64,000 nt of DNA from Sphaerotilus uruguayifluvii (GCF_013294065.1 NZ_JABSNM010000019.1:1-64000); one strand, 5' to 3'; positions 50,904-61,855 are shown, counted from the first letter of the stretch. A program made the numbers and translations. Notes: generated by a model not told the origin, from the sequence alone.

Positions 50904-52465
50904 GCGCTGCAAGCGATTCTTCCTTCCCGCCCTCGCTGCAGGGCGCGCCGCTGCTGGTGGTCGGTGCCGGCATCATGGGCGCCGGCATCGCGCAGGTGGC
51001 GGCGCAGGCCGGCCATCCGGTGTGGCTGCACGATGCGCGCGAAGGCGCCGCGGCCGAGGCCAAGGCCCGGCTCGCCGCGAGTCTGGACACGCTGGTCGCC
51101 AAGGGCCGGCTGAGCGCCGAGGCGGTCACGCAGACGCTCGCGCGCATCACGCCGGTCGGCGCGCTGGCCGAGGCGGCGGGCGCGCGGCTGGTGGTCGAGG
51201 CCATCGTCGAGAAGCTCGACGTGAAGCGTGCGCTGTTCCGCGAGCTGGAAGGCCTGGTCGCGCCCGACTGCGTGCTGGCGACCAACACCTCGTCGATCTC
51301 GGTGACCGCCATCGCCAACGGGCTGGCGCGCCCGGAGCGGCTGGTCGGCATGCACTTCTTCAACCCGGTGCCGCTGATGAAGCTGGTCGAGGTGGTCAGC
51401 GGCCTGCAGACCGCGCCGGCGGTGGCCGAGGCGATCTCTGCGCTGTCCGCCGCCTGGGGCAAGACGCCAGTGCACGCCAAGTCCACGCCCGGCTTCATCG
51501 TCAACCGCATCGCGCGGCCGTATTACGCCGAGACGCTGGCGCTGCTGCTGGAGCAGGCGGCCACACCGGCGGTGCTCGACGCCTGCCTGCGCGCGGCGGG
51601 CTTCCGCATGGGCCCGTGCGAGCTGATGGACCTGATCGGCCACGACACCAACTTCTCGGTGACGCAGTCGGTCTTCGAGGCCAACTTCTTCGACAAGCGC
51701 TTCATGCCCTCGCTGGTGCAGCGCGAGCTGGTCGACGGCGGCCTGCTCGGGCGCAAGTCGGGCCGCGGCTTCTACGTCTATCCGGACGAGGGCACGGCGC
51801 TGCCGGTGGCGGTCCACGGCGCGCCCGACACCGCCGGCGCCGTCACGGTGCATGGCCAGGGCCCGATCGCCGACGCGCTGGCGCAGGCCGCCACCGCCGC
51901 GCTGGCCGACCAGGGCTGGGGCCCGGCGCGCGTGACCGACAGCGGCTGGACCGGGCTGGAGATCGACGGCGCGCGGCTGATGCTGACCGACGGCCGCCCG
52001 GCCTCGCAGGTGGCGGCCGAGACCGGCTGCCGCGAGGTCGCGCTGTTCGACCGGCCGGTGCGGCTGCCGGTCGCGCCCGGCACTGCGCTGGCCTGGGCGC
52101 TGGCCGAGGGCGCCTCGCCCGCCTGGCGTGCGCAGGCGCCGGCCTGGCTGGCGGCGCTGGGCTTTGCGCCGCTGCCGCTGGCGGATGTGCCGGGCCTGGT
52201 GGTGGCGCGCACGCTGGCGATGCTGATCAACGAGGCCGCCGACGCGGTGCTGCAGGGCGTGTGCACGCCCGAGGGCGCGGACGCGGCGATGAAGCTCGGC
52301 GTCAACTATCCGGCCGGGCCCTTCGAGTGGCTGGCCGCCTGGCGGGCGTCCGAGGTGGTGGCGCTGCTGGACGCGCTCGACGCGCACCACCGCGGCGAGC
52401 GCTACCGCGTCAGCCCGTGGCTGCGCCGGCAGGTCTGGGCACGACAGACGGGAGATGCTGCATGA
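50900..52465 (+). CDS. paaH: 3-hydroxyacyl-CoA dehydrogenase (PaaH-like)
   Basis: NAD-dependent oxidation of 3-hydroxyadipyl-CoA to 3-oxoadipyl-CoA is the expected reaction. The 521-residue protein has an N-terminal Rossmann site VVGAGIMGAGIAQVAAQAG (residues ~19-37), ATNTSSISVTAIA, GMHFFNPVPLMKLVEVV with the catalytic His, and KSTPGFIVNRIARPYY. A second, C-terminal 3HCDH domain is present (KLGVNYPAGPFEW), as in PaaH-type proteins. Overlaps by 4 bp on both sides show tight co-translation. Confidence 0.9.
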   Translation: MSAASDSSFPPSLQGAPLLVVGAGIMGAGIAQVAAQAGHPVWLHDAREGAAAEAKARLAASLDTLVAKGRLSAEAVTQTLARITPVGALAEAAGARLVVEAIVEKLDVKRALFRELEGLVAPDCVLATNTSSISVTAIANGLARPERLVGMHFFNPVPLMKLVEVVSGLQTAPAVAEAISALSAAWGKTPVHAKSTPGFIVNRIARPYYAETLALLLEQAATPAVLDACLRAAGFRMGPCELMDLIGHDTNFSVTQSVFEANFFDKRFMPSLVQRELVDGGLLGRKSGRGFYVYPDEGTALPVAVHGAPDTAGAVTVHGQGPIADALAQAATAALADQGWGPARVTDSGWTGLEIDGARLMLTDGRPASQVAAETGCREVALFDRPVRLPVAPGTALAWALAEGASPAWRAQAPAWLAALGFAPLPLADVPGLVVARTLAMLINEAADAVLQGVCTPEGADAAMKLGVNYPAGPFEWLAAWRASEVVALLDALDAHHRGERYRVSPWLRRQVWARQTGDAA

Positions 52466-52902
52466 AGTTCGCCGAGTTCCATGTCGGCCAGGTCCTCGAG
52501 GCCGGGCCCCATGTGCTGACCCAGGACGAGCTGCTGCGCTTCGCGCGCGACTGGGATCCGCAGTGGTTCCATACCGATCCGGAGGCCGCCGACGCCGGGC
52601 CCTTCCAGGGCCTGATCGCCAGCGGCTGGCAGACCTGCGGCATCGCGATGCGGCTGATCGCCGACGCGGTGCTGGCGGGCTCCGAGTCCTATGCCTCGCC
52701 GGGGCTGGCCTACGTGAAGTGGCCGCATCCGGTGCGCCCGGGCGACGCGCTGAGCGTGCGCGCGACCGTGCTGCAGGTGCGCCGCTCGTCCAGCCAGCCG
52801 CACCTGGGCCTGCTGCGCTGGCGCTGGCAGCTCTTCAACCAGGCCGGCCGCGAGGTGCTCGACCTCGAGGCGACCAGCCTGTTCGACCTCAACCGATCCT
52901 GA
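52462..52902 (+). CDS. MaoC-family dehydratase
   Basis: A 146-residue hot-dog-fold protein. The hydratase-2 motif region is FARDWDPQWFHTDPEAADAGPFQGLIASGWQT, containing the Asp/His pair. AYVKWPHPVRPGDALSVRATVL is the conserved C-terminal strand. It may hydrate an unsaturated CoA ester or act as a thioesterase-like helper in the beta-oxidation operon. The start overlaps paaH by ATGA. Confidence 0.88.
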   Translation: MKFAEFHVGQVLEAGPHVLTQDELLRFARDWDPQWFHTDPEAADAGPFQGLIASGWQTCGIAMRLIADAVLAGSESYASPGLAYVKWPHPVRPGDALSVRATVLQVRRSSSQPHLGLLRWRWQLFNQAGREVLDLEATSLFDLNRS

Positions 52903-52926
52903 GCGGCCTCCCGGCTGCGCTCCGCC

Positions 52927-54129
<1,203 letters not shown>

Positions 54130-54152
54130 GGCCGGCGGCATACTCGCCGCCC

Positions 54153-54557
54153 ATGACTGCTCCCGCACCCGCCTGCCCTCCCGCCATCGTCCTGATCGAC
54201 AACCACCCGGCCACCGCGCCGGCGGTGGATCACCCGCGCGTCGACCGGCGCCTGTCAGGCTGCCCGCGCCGCGAGACCTGGACCGCCTTCGAGGCGCCGC
54301 AGGGCGACCTGAGCGCCGGCGTCTGGACCTGCGAGCCGGGGCACTGGCGCATCGTCTTCCCGCCGCACAAGGACGAGTATTTCTTCGTGCTCGAGGGCCG
54401 GCTGCGGCTGCATGACGCCGCGCGCGGCACCGCCACCGAGGTGCAGGCCGGGCAGGGCGCGGTGATTCCGGGCGGCTTCGAGGGCTCGTTCGAGGTGATC
54501 GAGACGGTGCGCAAGCACTTCGTCGTCGTCGAGCGGCCGCTGCCGGCGGCGGCCTGA
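54153..54557 (+). CDS. cupin-domain protein (cupin_3/DUF861-like)
   Basis: A 134-residue small cupin. The beta-barrel core runs DLSAGVWTCEPGHWRIVFP, KDEYFFVLEGRLRLHD and GQGAVIPGGFEGSFEVIETVRKHFVVVE. Metal-binding His are mostly absent, as in DUF861 proteins. It is 23 bp after the thiolase gene and may be cotranscribed. Function unknown. Confidence 0.75.
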   Translation: MTAPAPACPPAIVLIDNHPATAPAVDHPRVDRRLSGCPRRETWTAFEAPQGDLSAGVWTCEPGHWRIVFPPHKDEYFFVLEGRLRLHDAARGTATEVQAGQGAVIPGGFEGSFEVIETVRKHFVVVERPLPAAA

Positions 54558-54572
54558 GCGCCGCGCACGGGG

Positions 54573-55055
54573 TCAGCCTGCGCCGGGCGTGTCCTCGACC
54601 GTGCGGTGGCCGGCGATCAGCACCGCCAGCATGCGCATGAATTCGCCCCGCTCGGTCTCGGGCAGCGGCGAGAGGATGCGCTGCTGCGCCTGCAGCATCG
54701 CCGGCACCAGCGCGGCCAGCAGCGCGCCGCCGGCCTCGGTCAGCGTCAGCAGCCGCACCCGGCGGTCCTGCGCCGAGGCGTTGCGCTGCATCAGTCCGCG
54801 CGCCTCCAGCCGGTCGATCACTCCGGCGATGGTCGAGGTGTCGAAGCCGATGGTGCGCGCCAGCGTGCGCTGGTCCATGCCGGGCTGGTGGCCCACCGCC
54901 TGCAGCGCCGCGTACTGCACCGGCGTCACGCCGAAGGCCTCGGTCTCCTGCATGAAGATCGCCACCGAGATCTGGTGCAGCCGCCGGATGTCATGGCCCG
55001 GCAGGCCGTCGAGCGTCAGCGGCGGCGACAGGAATGACGGGGCGGAATCGGACAT
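54573..55055 (-). CDS. MarR-family transcriptional regulator
   Basis: A 160-residue MarR protein. The winged helix spans residues ~40-105, with VTPVQYAALQAVGHQPGMDQRTLARTIG, FDTSTIAGVIDRLEARGLM and the wing RNASAQDRRVRLLTLTEAG. It is divergent from the 3-hydroxybenzoate hydroxylase gene, and the 95-bp gap contains inverted repeats. It most likely represses the gentisate operon until 3-hydroxybenzoate or gentisate is present (inference). Confidence 0.9.
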   Translation of the reverse strand: MSDSAPSFLSPPLTLDGLPGHDIRRLHQISVAIFMQETEAFGVTPVQYAALQAVGHQPGMDQRTLARTIGFDTSTIAGVIDRLEARGLMQRNASAQDRRVRLLTLTEAGGALLAALVPAMLQAQQRILSPLPETERGEFMRMLAVLIAGHRTVEDTPGAG

Positions 55056-55108
55056 CGGCTGAGGGTTTTCACGCGAACGGGAACACCGGATCCTAGCATT
55101 ACACTGAT

Positions 55109-55139
55109 CGTCAGCATGCTGATGATATGCGTGCTGACG
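55109..55139. promoter_or_regulatory. inverted-repeat operator between marR-like gene and gentisate operon
   Basis: CGTCAGCA (55109-55116) and TGCTGACG (55132-55139) are exact inverted repeats. An inner perfect palindrome TCAGCATGCTGA (55111-55122) overlaps the left arm. The site ends 11 bp before the hydroxylase start, and a TTACAC/TGATAT pair may be the promoter. Binding by the MarR-type protein is inferred. Confidence 0.7.
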
Positions 55140-55150
55140 AGGAGACTTCG

Positions 55151-56389
55151 ATGGCTGAAACTCGTTCTTCCGGTGCAGACGCGCGCCAGGACACCGTGCT
55201 GGTGGCCGGCGGCGGCATCGGCGGGCTGGCGGCGGCGCTGGCGCTGACCCGGCGCGGCTTCCGGGTCACGGTGCTGGAGCAGGCCGCGGAGATCGGCGAG
55301 ATCGGCGCCGGCATCCAGCTCGGGCCGAATGCCTTTGCCGCCTTCGATGCGCTGGGCGTCGGCCCGCAGGCGCGGGCGCGGGCGGTCTACACCGACTGCA
55401 TGGTGATGCACGACGCGGTCGACGAGACGCTGGTCGGCCGCATTCCCACCGACGAGGCCTTCCGCGCGCGCTTCGGCAACCCCTATGCGGTCATCCACCG
55501 TGCCGACGTGCACCTCTCGCTGCTGGAGGGGGCGCAGGCCAGCGGCCGGGTCGACGTCCACACCTCGACCCGGGTCGAGCGGGTCGAGCAGGACGAGACC
55601 GGCGTGAGCGTGATCGCGCAGGACGGCCGCTGCTGGCGCGGCGTGGCGCTGATCGGCGCCGATGGCGTCAAGTCGGTGGTGCGCCAGCAGTTCGTGGGCG
55701 ACGCGGCGCGGGTGACCGGCCATGTCGTCTACCGCGCGGTGGTCGACCGGGCCGACTTTCCCGAGGCACTGCGCTGGAACGCCGCCAGCATCTGGGTCGG
55801 GCCGAACTGCCATCTGGTGCATTACCCGCTGCGCGGCGGCGAGCAGTACAACGTCGTCGTCACCTTCCACAGCCGCGAGACCGAGCAGTGGGGCGTGCGC
55901 GAGGGCAGCAAGGAAGAGGTGCAGAGCTACTTCCAGGGCATCAGCCCGAAGGCACGCCAGCTCATCGACCTGCCGAAGTCCTGGAAGCGCTGGGCCACCG
56001 CCGACCGCGAGCCGATCGCGCAGTGGAGCTTCGGCCGCGTCACGCTGCTGGGCGACGCGGCGCACCCGACGACGCAGTACCTGGCGCAGGGCGCCTGCAT
56101 GGCGATGGAGGACGCGGTGACGCTGGGCGAGGCGCTGCGCGAATGCGCCGACGGGAGCAGCACCGACTGGCCGCGCGCGCTCGACCTCTACCAGCGCGCC
56201 CGCGTCGCGCGCACCGCGCGCATCGTGCTCTCCAGCCGCGAGATGGGGCGCCTCTATCACGCCCGGGGCGTCGAGCGCCTGGTGCGCAACGACCTGTGGC
56301 GCGGCCGCTCGCCCGAGCGCTTCCAGGACGCGCTGGAATGGCTCTACGGCTGGAACGTCGGCAACTGCCTCGACGCCGCCCGCCGCTGA
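55151..56389 (+). CDS. 3-hydroxybenzoate 6-monooxygenase
   Basis: FAD monooxygenase that converts 3-hydroxybenzoate to gentisate with NADH and O2. The 412-residue group A flavoprotein has [17 protein letters not shown] (residues ~17-33), [15 protein letters not shown], the DG motif [34 protein letters not shown] and [21 protein letters not shown]. These features fit the NagX/MhbM type. The start at 55151 follows GAGGAGA. The gentisate dioxygenase gene follows immediately, which fixes the product. Confidence 0.92.
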   Translation: MAETRSSGADARQDTVLVAGGGIGGLAAALALTRRGFRVTVLEQAAEIGEIGAGIQLGPNAFAAFDALGVGPQARARAVYTDCMVMHDAVDETLVGRIPTDEAFRARFGNPYAVIHRADVHLSLLEGAQASGRVDVHTSTRVERVEQDETGVSVIAQDGRCWRGVALIGADGVKSVVRQQFVGDAARVTGHVVYRAVVDRADFPEALRWNAASIWVGPNCHLVHYPLRGGEQYNVVVTFHSRETEQWGVREGSKEEVQSYFQGISPKARQLIDLPKSWKRWATADREPIAQWSFGRVTLLGDAAHPTTQYLAQGACMAMEDAVTLGEALRECADGSSTDWPRALDLYQRARVARTARIVLSSREMGRLYHARGVERLVRNDLWRGRSPERFQDALEWLYGWNVGNCLDAARR

Positions 56390-56416
56390 ATGTCGCAGAC
56401 CCCCGAGGAGATGCAG

Positions 56417-57481
56417 ATGCAAGACGACGCCCCGCTCGGCCGGCTCGAGGACCTGCCGGCCGACTATGTGCAGGCGATGCGCGCGCGCAACCTGGTGCCG
56501 CTGTGGCCCAGCCTGCGCGCGGTGCTGCCGCCCAAGGTGCCGACCCGCCCGACGCAGGCGGTGCACTGGGCCTATGGCGACATCCGCCCGCTGCTGATGC
56601 GCGCCGGCGACCTGACCCCCATCGAGAAGGCCGAGCGCCGCGTGCTGGTGCTGGCCAATCCCGGCCACACGCTGGAGAAGATGCAGGCCAGCAGCGCGAT
56701 CTACCTGGGCATGCAGCTGCTGCTGCCGGGCGAGTGGGCGCCGTCGCACCGCCACACGCCCAACGCGGTGCGCATGGTGGTCGAAGGCGAGGGCGCCTGG
56801 ACCACGGTCGACGGCGAGAAATGCCCGATGTCGCGCGGCGACCTGATCCTGACGCCCACCGGCCTGTGGCACGAGCACGGCCACGACGGCGACGCGCCGG
56901 TGGTCTGGCTCGACGTGCTGGACCTGCCGCTGGTGCATTACCTGGAGGCCAGCTACCACCTCAACGGCGAGCGCCAGAAGCAGCGGCCCGGCCGCGGCGA
57001 CCGCGCCCACACCCGCGCCGGCCTGGTGCCGACGCCGGTCTTCGGGGGCGACGGCCCCGGCCGCCGGCGCTATCCGGTGCTGCGCTACCCCTGGGTCGAG
57101 GCGCGCGCGGCGCTGCAGGCGCTGGCCGAGGACCGACCGGAGCAGGAGGCGGTGCAGCTCACCTACGTCAACCCCGAGACCGGCGAGGACGCCGAGAACA
57201 TTCTCGGCTTCCACGCGCTGATGCTGCGTCCGGGCCAGACGCTGCGGCTGCCGCCGCGCTCGCCGGCCAGCGTCTTCCACCTGATCGAGGGCGCGGTCGA
57301 GGCCGGGATCGACGCGCCGCAGCCGCGCCGCTTCGCGCTGGCCGAGGCCGACACCTGCGTCGCGCCGGGCTTCAGCGCGGTCACGCTGCGCAACGCCCGC
57401 CCCGACGCGCCCGCCTTCGTCTTCATCGCCGACGAGTCGCCGCTGCACCGCAAGCTCGGCCTGCTCGAGCAGCGGGACTAG
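56417..57481 (+). CDS. gentisate 1,2-dioxygenase
   Basis: Fe(II) ring-cleavage enzyme that turns gentisate into maleylpyruvate. It is a bicupin of about 354 residues. The first cupin has [20 protein letters not shown] and [16 protein letters not shown] with the iron-binding His residues. The second cupin (residues ~240-345) includes [23 protein letters not shown] start at 56417 because GAGGAG at 56405-56410 is correctly spaced from it. An ATG directly after the upstream stop (56390) would add nine residues. Confidence 0.93.
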   Translation: MQDDAPLGRLEDLPADYVQAMRARNLVPLWPSLRAVLPPKVPTRPTQAVHWAYGDIRPLLMRAGDLTPIEKAERRVLVLANPGHTLEKMQASSAIYLGMQLLLPGEWAPSHRHTPNAVRMVVEGEGAWTTVDGEKCPMSRGDLILTPTGLWHEHGHDGDAPVVWLDVLDLPLVHYLEASYHLNGERQKQRPGRGDRAHTRAGLVPTPVFGGDGPGRRRYPVLRYPWVEARAALQALAEDRPEQEAVQLTYVNPETGEDAENILGFHALMLRPGQTLRLPPRSPASVFHLIEGAVEAGIDAPQPRRFALAEADTCVAPGFSAVTLRNARPDAPAFVFIADESPLHRKLGLLEQRD

Positions 57482-57546
57482 GCTGCGACCGGATCCTCCA
57501 TCTCTCGCCCTTCGCTTCTTCTCTCCCACCCCGCACCGCCACCGCC

Positions 57547-58248
57547 ATGACGACCTACCTCTGGAACCCGCCCCCCGTCGCCTCGCTGCCCGTGCGCGGC
57601 ACCGACGCCCGCCTGCCGGTCCACCGCATCTTCTGCGTCGGCCGCAACTACGCCGCCCATGCGATCGAGATGGGCCGCCCGGTCGACAAGTCGGTCGAGG
57701 TGCCGTTCTATTTCACCAAGTCGCCCTCGACGCTGGTGGAGAGCGGCGCGACCATCGCCTACCCGCCGCGCACCGCCAACTACCACCACGAGATGGAGCT
57801 GGTGGTGGTGATCGGCAAGCCCGGCTTCCGGGTCGCCGAGGCCGATGCGGCCGCGCTGATCTGGGGCTATGCCTGCGGCCTGGACATGACCCGCCGCGAC
57901 CTGCAGCTCGCCCTGCGCGACAAGGGCCGCCCCTGGGACATCGCCAAGGACATCGAGAACGGCGCGGTCATCTCCGAGCTGGTGCCGATGCCCGGCGTGG
58001 TCATCGCCTCCGGCGAGATCGCGTTGGAGGTCAACGGCCAGACGCGCCAGAAGTCCGACGTCGACAAGCTGATCTGGAACATTCCCGAGCTGATCGCCGA
58101 CCTGTCGACGCTCTACCACCTGCAGCCCGGCGACCTGATCTACACCGGCACGCCCGAGGGCGTCGGTGCGGTGGTGGCGGGCGACGTCATCACCGGCCGG
58201 GTGGCGGGCGTGGGCGAGATCGCGCTGACGATCGGCGCGGCCGAGTGA
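57547..58248 (+). CDS. fumarylpyruvate hydrolase (FAH family)
   Basis: A 233-residue fumarylacetoacetate hydrolase-family enzyme that would split fumarylpyruvate to fumarate and pyruvate. The catalytic and metal region is [15 protein letters not shown] with the Glu ligands, [15 protein letters not shown] near the N-terminus, [15 protein letters not shown], and the C-terminal [19 protein letters not shown]. Because no maleylpyruvate isomerase gene is adjacent, it might instead act directly on maleylpyruvate. Confidence 0.9.
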   Translation: MTTYLWNPPPVASLPVRGTDARLPVHRIFCVGRNYAAHAIEMGRPVDKSVEVPFYFTKSPSTLVESGATIAYPPRTANYHHEMELVVVIGKPGFRVAEADAAALIWGYACGLDMTRRDLQLALRDKGRPWDIAKDIENGAVISELVPMPGVVIASGEIALEVNGQTRQKSDVDKLIWNIPELIADLSTLYHLQPGDLIYTGTPEGVGAVVAGDVITGRVAGVGEIALTIGAAE

Positions 58249-58259
58249 GGGCGCCTGAG

Positions 58260-59246
58260 ATGAAGCGAAAGACCTTTCTCGCCGCGGCCCTGATCGGCGC
58301 CGCCGCGGCCGCCCACCTGCCGGCGCAGGCGCAGAGCGCGGTCGACTTCCCGCACAAGCCGGTGACGCTGTTCACTGCCTTCGCACCCGGCAGCGGCCCG
58401 GACGCGACGCTGCGCCTGGTGGCCGACAAGCTGGGCCGGCTCTGGAACCAGCGCGTCATGGTGGAGAACCGCCCCGGCGGCGGCGGCTTCATCGCGATGG
58501 AGGCGGCGCGCCGCACCGCCGCCGACGGCTACACGCTGCTGCAGCTCGACAGCGACCACCTGGGCGCGGTGCCGCACCTGTACAAGCAGCGCGGCGCCGC
58601 GGCGGTCGGCGCCTTCGAGCCGGTGGCGTCGATCTTCCGCACCACCTTCCTGGTCGCGGTCGGCACCGACTCGAAGCTGAAGACGATGACCGACCTGATC
58701 GCCGCGGCCAGGGCCGAGCCGGGCCGCGTCACCTACGGCTCCTGGGGCGTGGGCAGCCCCGGCCATCTCGGCGCCGAGCTGCTCGAGGATCTGACCGGCA
58801 TCCGCATGCAGCATGTGCCCTTCCGCGAGGTCAGCCAGCTCTATCCGGCGGTCGGCTCCGGCGACGTGGCCTGGAGCCTGGGCACGCTGCCCTCGAGCTC
58901 CGGCGCCTACAAGGCCGGCAAGCTGCGCTACATCGCGGTGGCCGCGACGAAGCGCCTGCCGCAGATGCCCGACGTGCCCACCGCGCAGGAGGCCGGCGCC
59001 CCCGCGGGCTTCGACGTCAACGCCTTCGTCGTGCTGGTCGCGCCCAAGGGGCTGCCCGCGCCGGTGCGCGCGAAGATCAACGCCGACATGGGCCGCGTGC
59101 TGGCCGACCCGGAGATCAGGGCGCGCTTCGACACCTTCGCCTTCGAGCCGATCAGCTGGTCGCCCGAGGAGATCGCGCGCGCCGCCGAGGCCAAGTCCAG
59201 GGTCTACGAGGGGCTGGTGAAGAAGGCGAACATCAGTCTGGAGTGA
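58260..59246 (+). CDS. Bug/TctC-family tripartite tricarboxylate transporter substrate-binding protein
   Basis: Periplasmic binding protein of 328 residues. A signal peptide (MKRKTFLAAALIGAAAAAHL) is cleaved after AQA near residue 25. The mature part has the Bug landmarks FPHKPVTLFTAFAPGSGPDATLR, VENRPGGGGFIAMEAARR, YGSWGVGSPGHLGAELL, HVPFREVSQLYPAVGSGDV and ATKRLPQMPDVPTAQEAG. Being last in the gentisate operon, it may bind 3-hydroxybenzoate, gentisate or a related acid. No TctA/TctB membrane genes are in the window. Confidence 0.9.
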   Translation: MKRKTFLAAALIGAAAAAHLPAQAQSAVDFPHKPVTLFTAFAPGSGPDATLRLVADKLGRLWNQRVMVENRPGGGGFIAMEAARRTAADGYTLLQLDSDHLGAVPHLYKQRGAAAVGAFEPVASIFRTTFLVAVGTDSKLKTMTDLIAAARAEPGRVTYGSWGVGSPGHLGAELLEDLTGIRMQHVPFREVSQLYPAVGSGDVAWSLGTLPSSSGAYKAGKLRYIAVAATKRLPQMPDVPTAQEAGAPAGFDVNAFVVLVAPKGLPAPVRAKINADMGRVLADPEIRARFDTFAFEPISWSPEEIARAAEAKSRVYEGLVKKANISLE

Positions 59247-59267
59247 GCGCGGTGCGTGTGGCGCCGG

Positions 59268-60152
59268 TCATACGCCCACGGTCAGCGTCGCGGCAAGGCC
59301 GTTCGTCACATCGCCCGTCACCGTCGCCATCTGCGTCGAGTAGCCGTCGCTGAAGATGTTGTCGCTGGCCAGCGTGATCGCGTTCAGGTTGGTCACGCTG
59401 CTGGTGTAGCCGCTGGCGCCGGTGTAGACGCTGCGGCAGACCGACTCGGGCAGCGCCAGCTGCGAGGTGCGCACGTCGCTGTTGCCGCTGGTGGCGGTGG
59501 ACAGGCTCGAGAAGACCTCGAAGTGGATGTGCGGCCAGCGCCCGCTGTAGCAGCCGGGGAAGATCGTGGTGAAGGTGAGCTCGCCGCTGGCGTCGCTCAC
59601 CTGCACGCCGCGCAGGTAGTTCTGCGCCGTCACGCCCGAGGAATACAGCGAGTAGCCGCCGTCGCGGGTGCAGTGCCACAGGTAGACCGCGTAGCCCTCG
59701 AGGCTGGCGCAGGCGGCCGAGACGCTGACCAGCTTCAGCGTGACGGTCAGTGGTACGCCGGCGGCGGTGCCGCTCATCGTGCCGAAGCTCGAGCGGATGT
59801 CGCTGCGCACGATGCCGCTCTGCGTCAGCACGTTGACCACGCCGCTGCTGTTGGAGTTGGTGCCGTCGCCGGGGTAGGGGCCTGCCGTCTCGGACGGAAT
59901 GCTCGAGCACGAACTCACCGTGCTGCCCGAGCCCGAGGAGGTCGTGCCCGACGCGGTGGAGGTCGACGAGGACGTGCTGCTGCCGGTGCTGTCGCTGCTG
60001 CCGCCCCCGCCGCAGCCCAGCAGCGGCAGGGTGCCGGCGGCCAGGCCGCCGAGCAGGCGCAGCGCGCGCCGGCGCGGTGCGGGCATCAGCCCGAGGCGGG
60101 CGAGATCGTGGCGCAGGCCGTGGCCGGGGTCGGAGTCGTGAGCGTCGTTCAT
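59268..60152 (-). CDS. exported intradiol ring-cleavage dioxygenase-like lipoprotein
   Basis: A 294-residue protein, or 307 from an upstream ATG at 60191. A twin-arginine-like stretch (RRRALRLLGGLAAGTLPLLG) ends in a lipobox Cys followed by GGGG, then a Ser/Thr/Gly linker of about 40 residues. The intradiol domain begins ETAGPYPGDG. Fe(III) ligand candidates are the Tyr in WHCTRDGGYSLYSSG and GCYSGRWPHIHFEVF (Tyr, His, His). The enzyme family normally opens catechols in the cytoplasm, so an exported lipoprotein is unusual. Substrate unknown. Confidence 0.85.
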   Translation of the reverse strand: MNDAHDSDPGHGLRHDLARLGLMPAPRRRALRLLGGLAAGTLPLLGCGGGGSSDSTGSSTSSSTSTASGTTSSGSGSTVSSCSSIPSETAGPYPGDGTNSNSSGVVNVLTQSGIVRSDIRSSFGTMSGTAAGVPLTVTLKLVSVSAACASLEGYAVYLWHCTRDGGYSLYSSGVTAQNYLRGVQVSDASGELTFTTIFPGCYSGRWPHIHFEVFSSLSTATSGNSDVRTSQLALPESVCRSVYTGASGYTSSVTNLNAITLASDNIFSDGYSTQMATVTGDVTNGLAATLTVGV

Positions 60153-60215
60153 GACGCCGATTCTTCGGCGGGCGTGTTGCTCCTGCGTCAAGCGGGTGTT
60201 TCGATCCAGGCCACT

Positions 60216-61589
60216 TCAGAAACGGGTCTCGGCGCCGGGCGTGCGCATGCGCACCAGGATCTCGCGGGCGTGGCGCACCCAGCCGTGCGTCTCCCAGCGG
60301 TGCAGCATGATCAGGCTGCGGATGCACTCGTCGGCGGCATAGGCGGCGAAGATGCCCGGCAGGCCGAACATCCGCCCCAGCACCACCGAGCCGACGCCCA
60401 GCACCAGCACCAGCGAGGCCATGCTGGCCAGCGTCGGGTAGATCGCGTCGCCGGTGGCGCGCAGCGCGCCCAGCACCACCATGTTGGCCACCCGGCCGGT
60501 CTCTAGCGCGCAGGCGATCCACAGCAGCGTCTGCGCCGAGGCGATCACCGCCGGGTCGCGGGTGAAGGCGCGCATCAGCCACGGTGCGGTCGCTGCGGCC
60601 AGCAGCGCCAGCGAGCCCGAGGCCAGCACGCCGTTGCGCAGGCCCTTGCGCACCAGCTGGTGCGCGGTGCGGAACTCGCCCGCGCCGACGAGGTGGCCGA
60701 CCATGATCTCGCAGGCCCAGCCGATCGACATGCTGATCAGCAGCACGTACTTCAGCACCTGCAGCACATAGGCCTGGGTCGCCAGCTCGGCCACGCCCAG
60801 CCGCGCGGCGGCGGCCAGCGACATCATGAAGGCGAAGCGGTAGACCATTTCCAGCGAGGCGCCCGGCCCGCCGATGCGCAGCACCGGCCACAGCGCCCGC
60901 GGCGGGCAGGCCCACCAGTCGCGCCGCTGCGGCACCAGCTGCAGGCGCTGGCGCCAGAAGTGCAGGTGCATCGCCAGCCCGACTGCGCGGCTGACGGTCA
61001 GGCCGATCGCATAGCCGGCCAGGCCCAGGCCGTCCCAGCTTCCGACGCCGCGCATCAGCACGAAGGCCAGCAGCAGGTGCACGCCGTGCATCACCATCAT
61101 GACGATGAGCGTCTCGCGGGCGTGCAGGTGCGCGCGCAGCGTCGCGGCCATCGTCAGGTTGAAGGCCTCGAGCAGCAGCGCCAGCGCCAGCATCTGCAGA
61201 TAGGGCCCGGCGAGCTGCGCCACCGCCGCCGGCGCGTTGAGCAGGCCCAGCACCGCGTCGCTGCCGAACAGCACCACGCCGGCGGCGATCAGCCCGGCCC
61301 AGGTGCTCGCGCCCAGGCCGACCAGCGCGGTGGTGCCGGCCGCCAGCGGCCGCTGCGCGCCCAGCGCCTGCGTGACCCCGGCGCCGACGCCGATCGCCAG
61401 CACGCGGAACAGCACGAACAGCGTCTCGAGCACCTGCTGCGACAGCCCGAAGGCGCCGGCGGCCGCGTCCGACTCGTTCGAGGCCAGCCACAGGCCGGCC
61501 ATCGCCACCGTCATGCCGATCAGGAACTCGCCCAGGATCGGGCCGGCGATGCGGTTGAGCCGCGGGCGGGGGGAGGAGGGCGACGACAT
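60216..61589 (-). CDS. MATE-family efflux transporter
   Basis: A 457-residue inner-membrane protein with about twelve hydrophobic segments in two halves. It begins LNRIAGPILGEFLIGMTVAMAGLWLAS, contains GVGAGVTQALGAQ in the first half and YVLQVLKYVLLISMSIGWACEIMVGHLVGAGEF in the second. VANMVVLGALRATGDAIYPTLASM is also typical. It exports cationic drugs or metabolites by Na+ or H+ antiport. The start at 61589 gives a normal MATE N-terminus. It is unrelated to its neighbours by spacing. Confidence 0.88.
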   Translation of the reverse strand: MSSPSSPRPRLNRIAGPILGEFLIGMTVAMAGLWLASNESDAAAGAFGLSQQVLETLFVLFRVLAIGVGAGVTQALGAQRPLAAGTTALVGLGASTWAGLIAAGVVLFGSDAVLGLLNAPAAVAQLAGPYLQMLALALLLEAFNLTMAATLRAHLHARETLIVMMVMHGVHLLLAFVLMRGVGSWDGLGLAGYAIGLTVSRAVGLAMHLHFWRQRLQLVPQRRDWWACPPRALWPVLRIGGPGASLEMVYRFAFMMSLAAAARLGVAELATQAYVLQVLKYVLLISMSIGWACEIMVGHLVGAGEFRTAHQLVRKGLRNGVLASGSLALLAAATAPWLMRAFTRDPAVIASAQTLLWIACALETGRVANMVVLGALRATGDAIYPTLASMASLVLVLGVGSVVLGRMFGLPGIFAAYAADECIRSLIMLHRWETHGWVRHAREILVRMRTPGAETRF

Positions 61590-61855
61590 CGGGAGGCGGC
61601 TCGTGGACGTGCAGGATGGGAACGATTTCGGAATCGGTTCCAGATTCTGGACTTCCGGGGCCCGGATCGGCCAGTCCGGGCATTCCCGCGACGGGTCTTT
61701 CCGGGCTTTCCGACCGTTCTGCACCCCGGCGTGTCGACCGGCCTGTCGTCCTACAGCGGCCACCGGCCGAGGCCGATGCCGCCCCCGGTGTCGCCGACCT
61801 ACAGTGAGCCCATCCCGGACCGTGTCCGACCGCCCGAACCCCGAAGGAAGCCGCC

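Noticed and set aside
55016-57529. Long minus-strand frame opposite the gentisate genes
   Set aside because: It is antisense to two recognised enzymes and would overlap the MarR gene start and operator.
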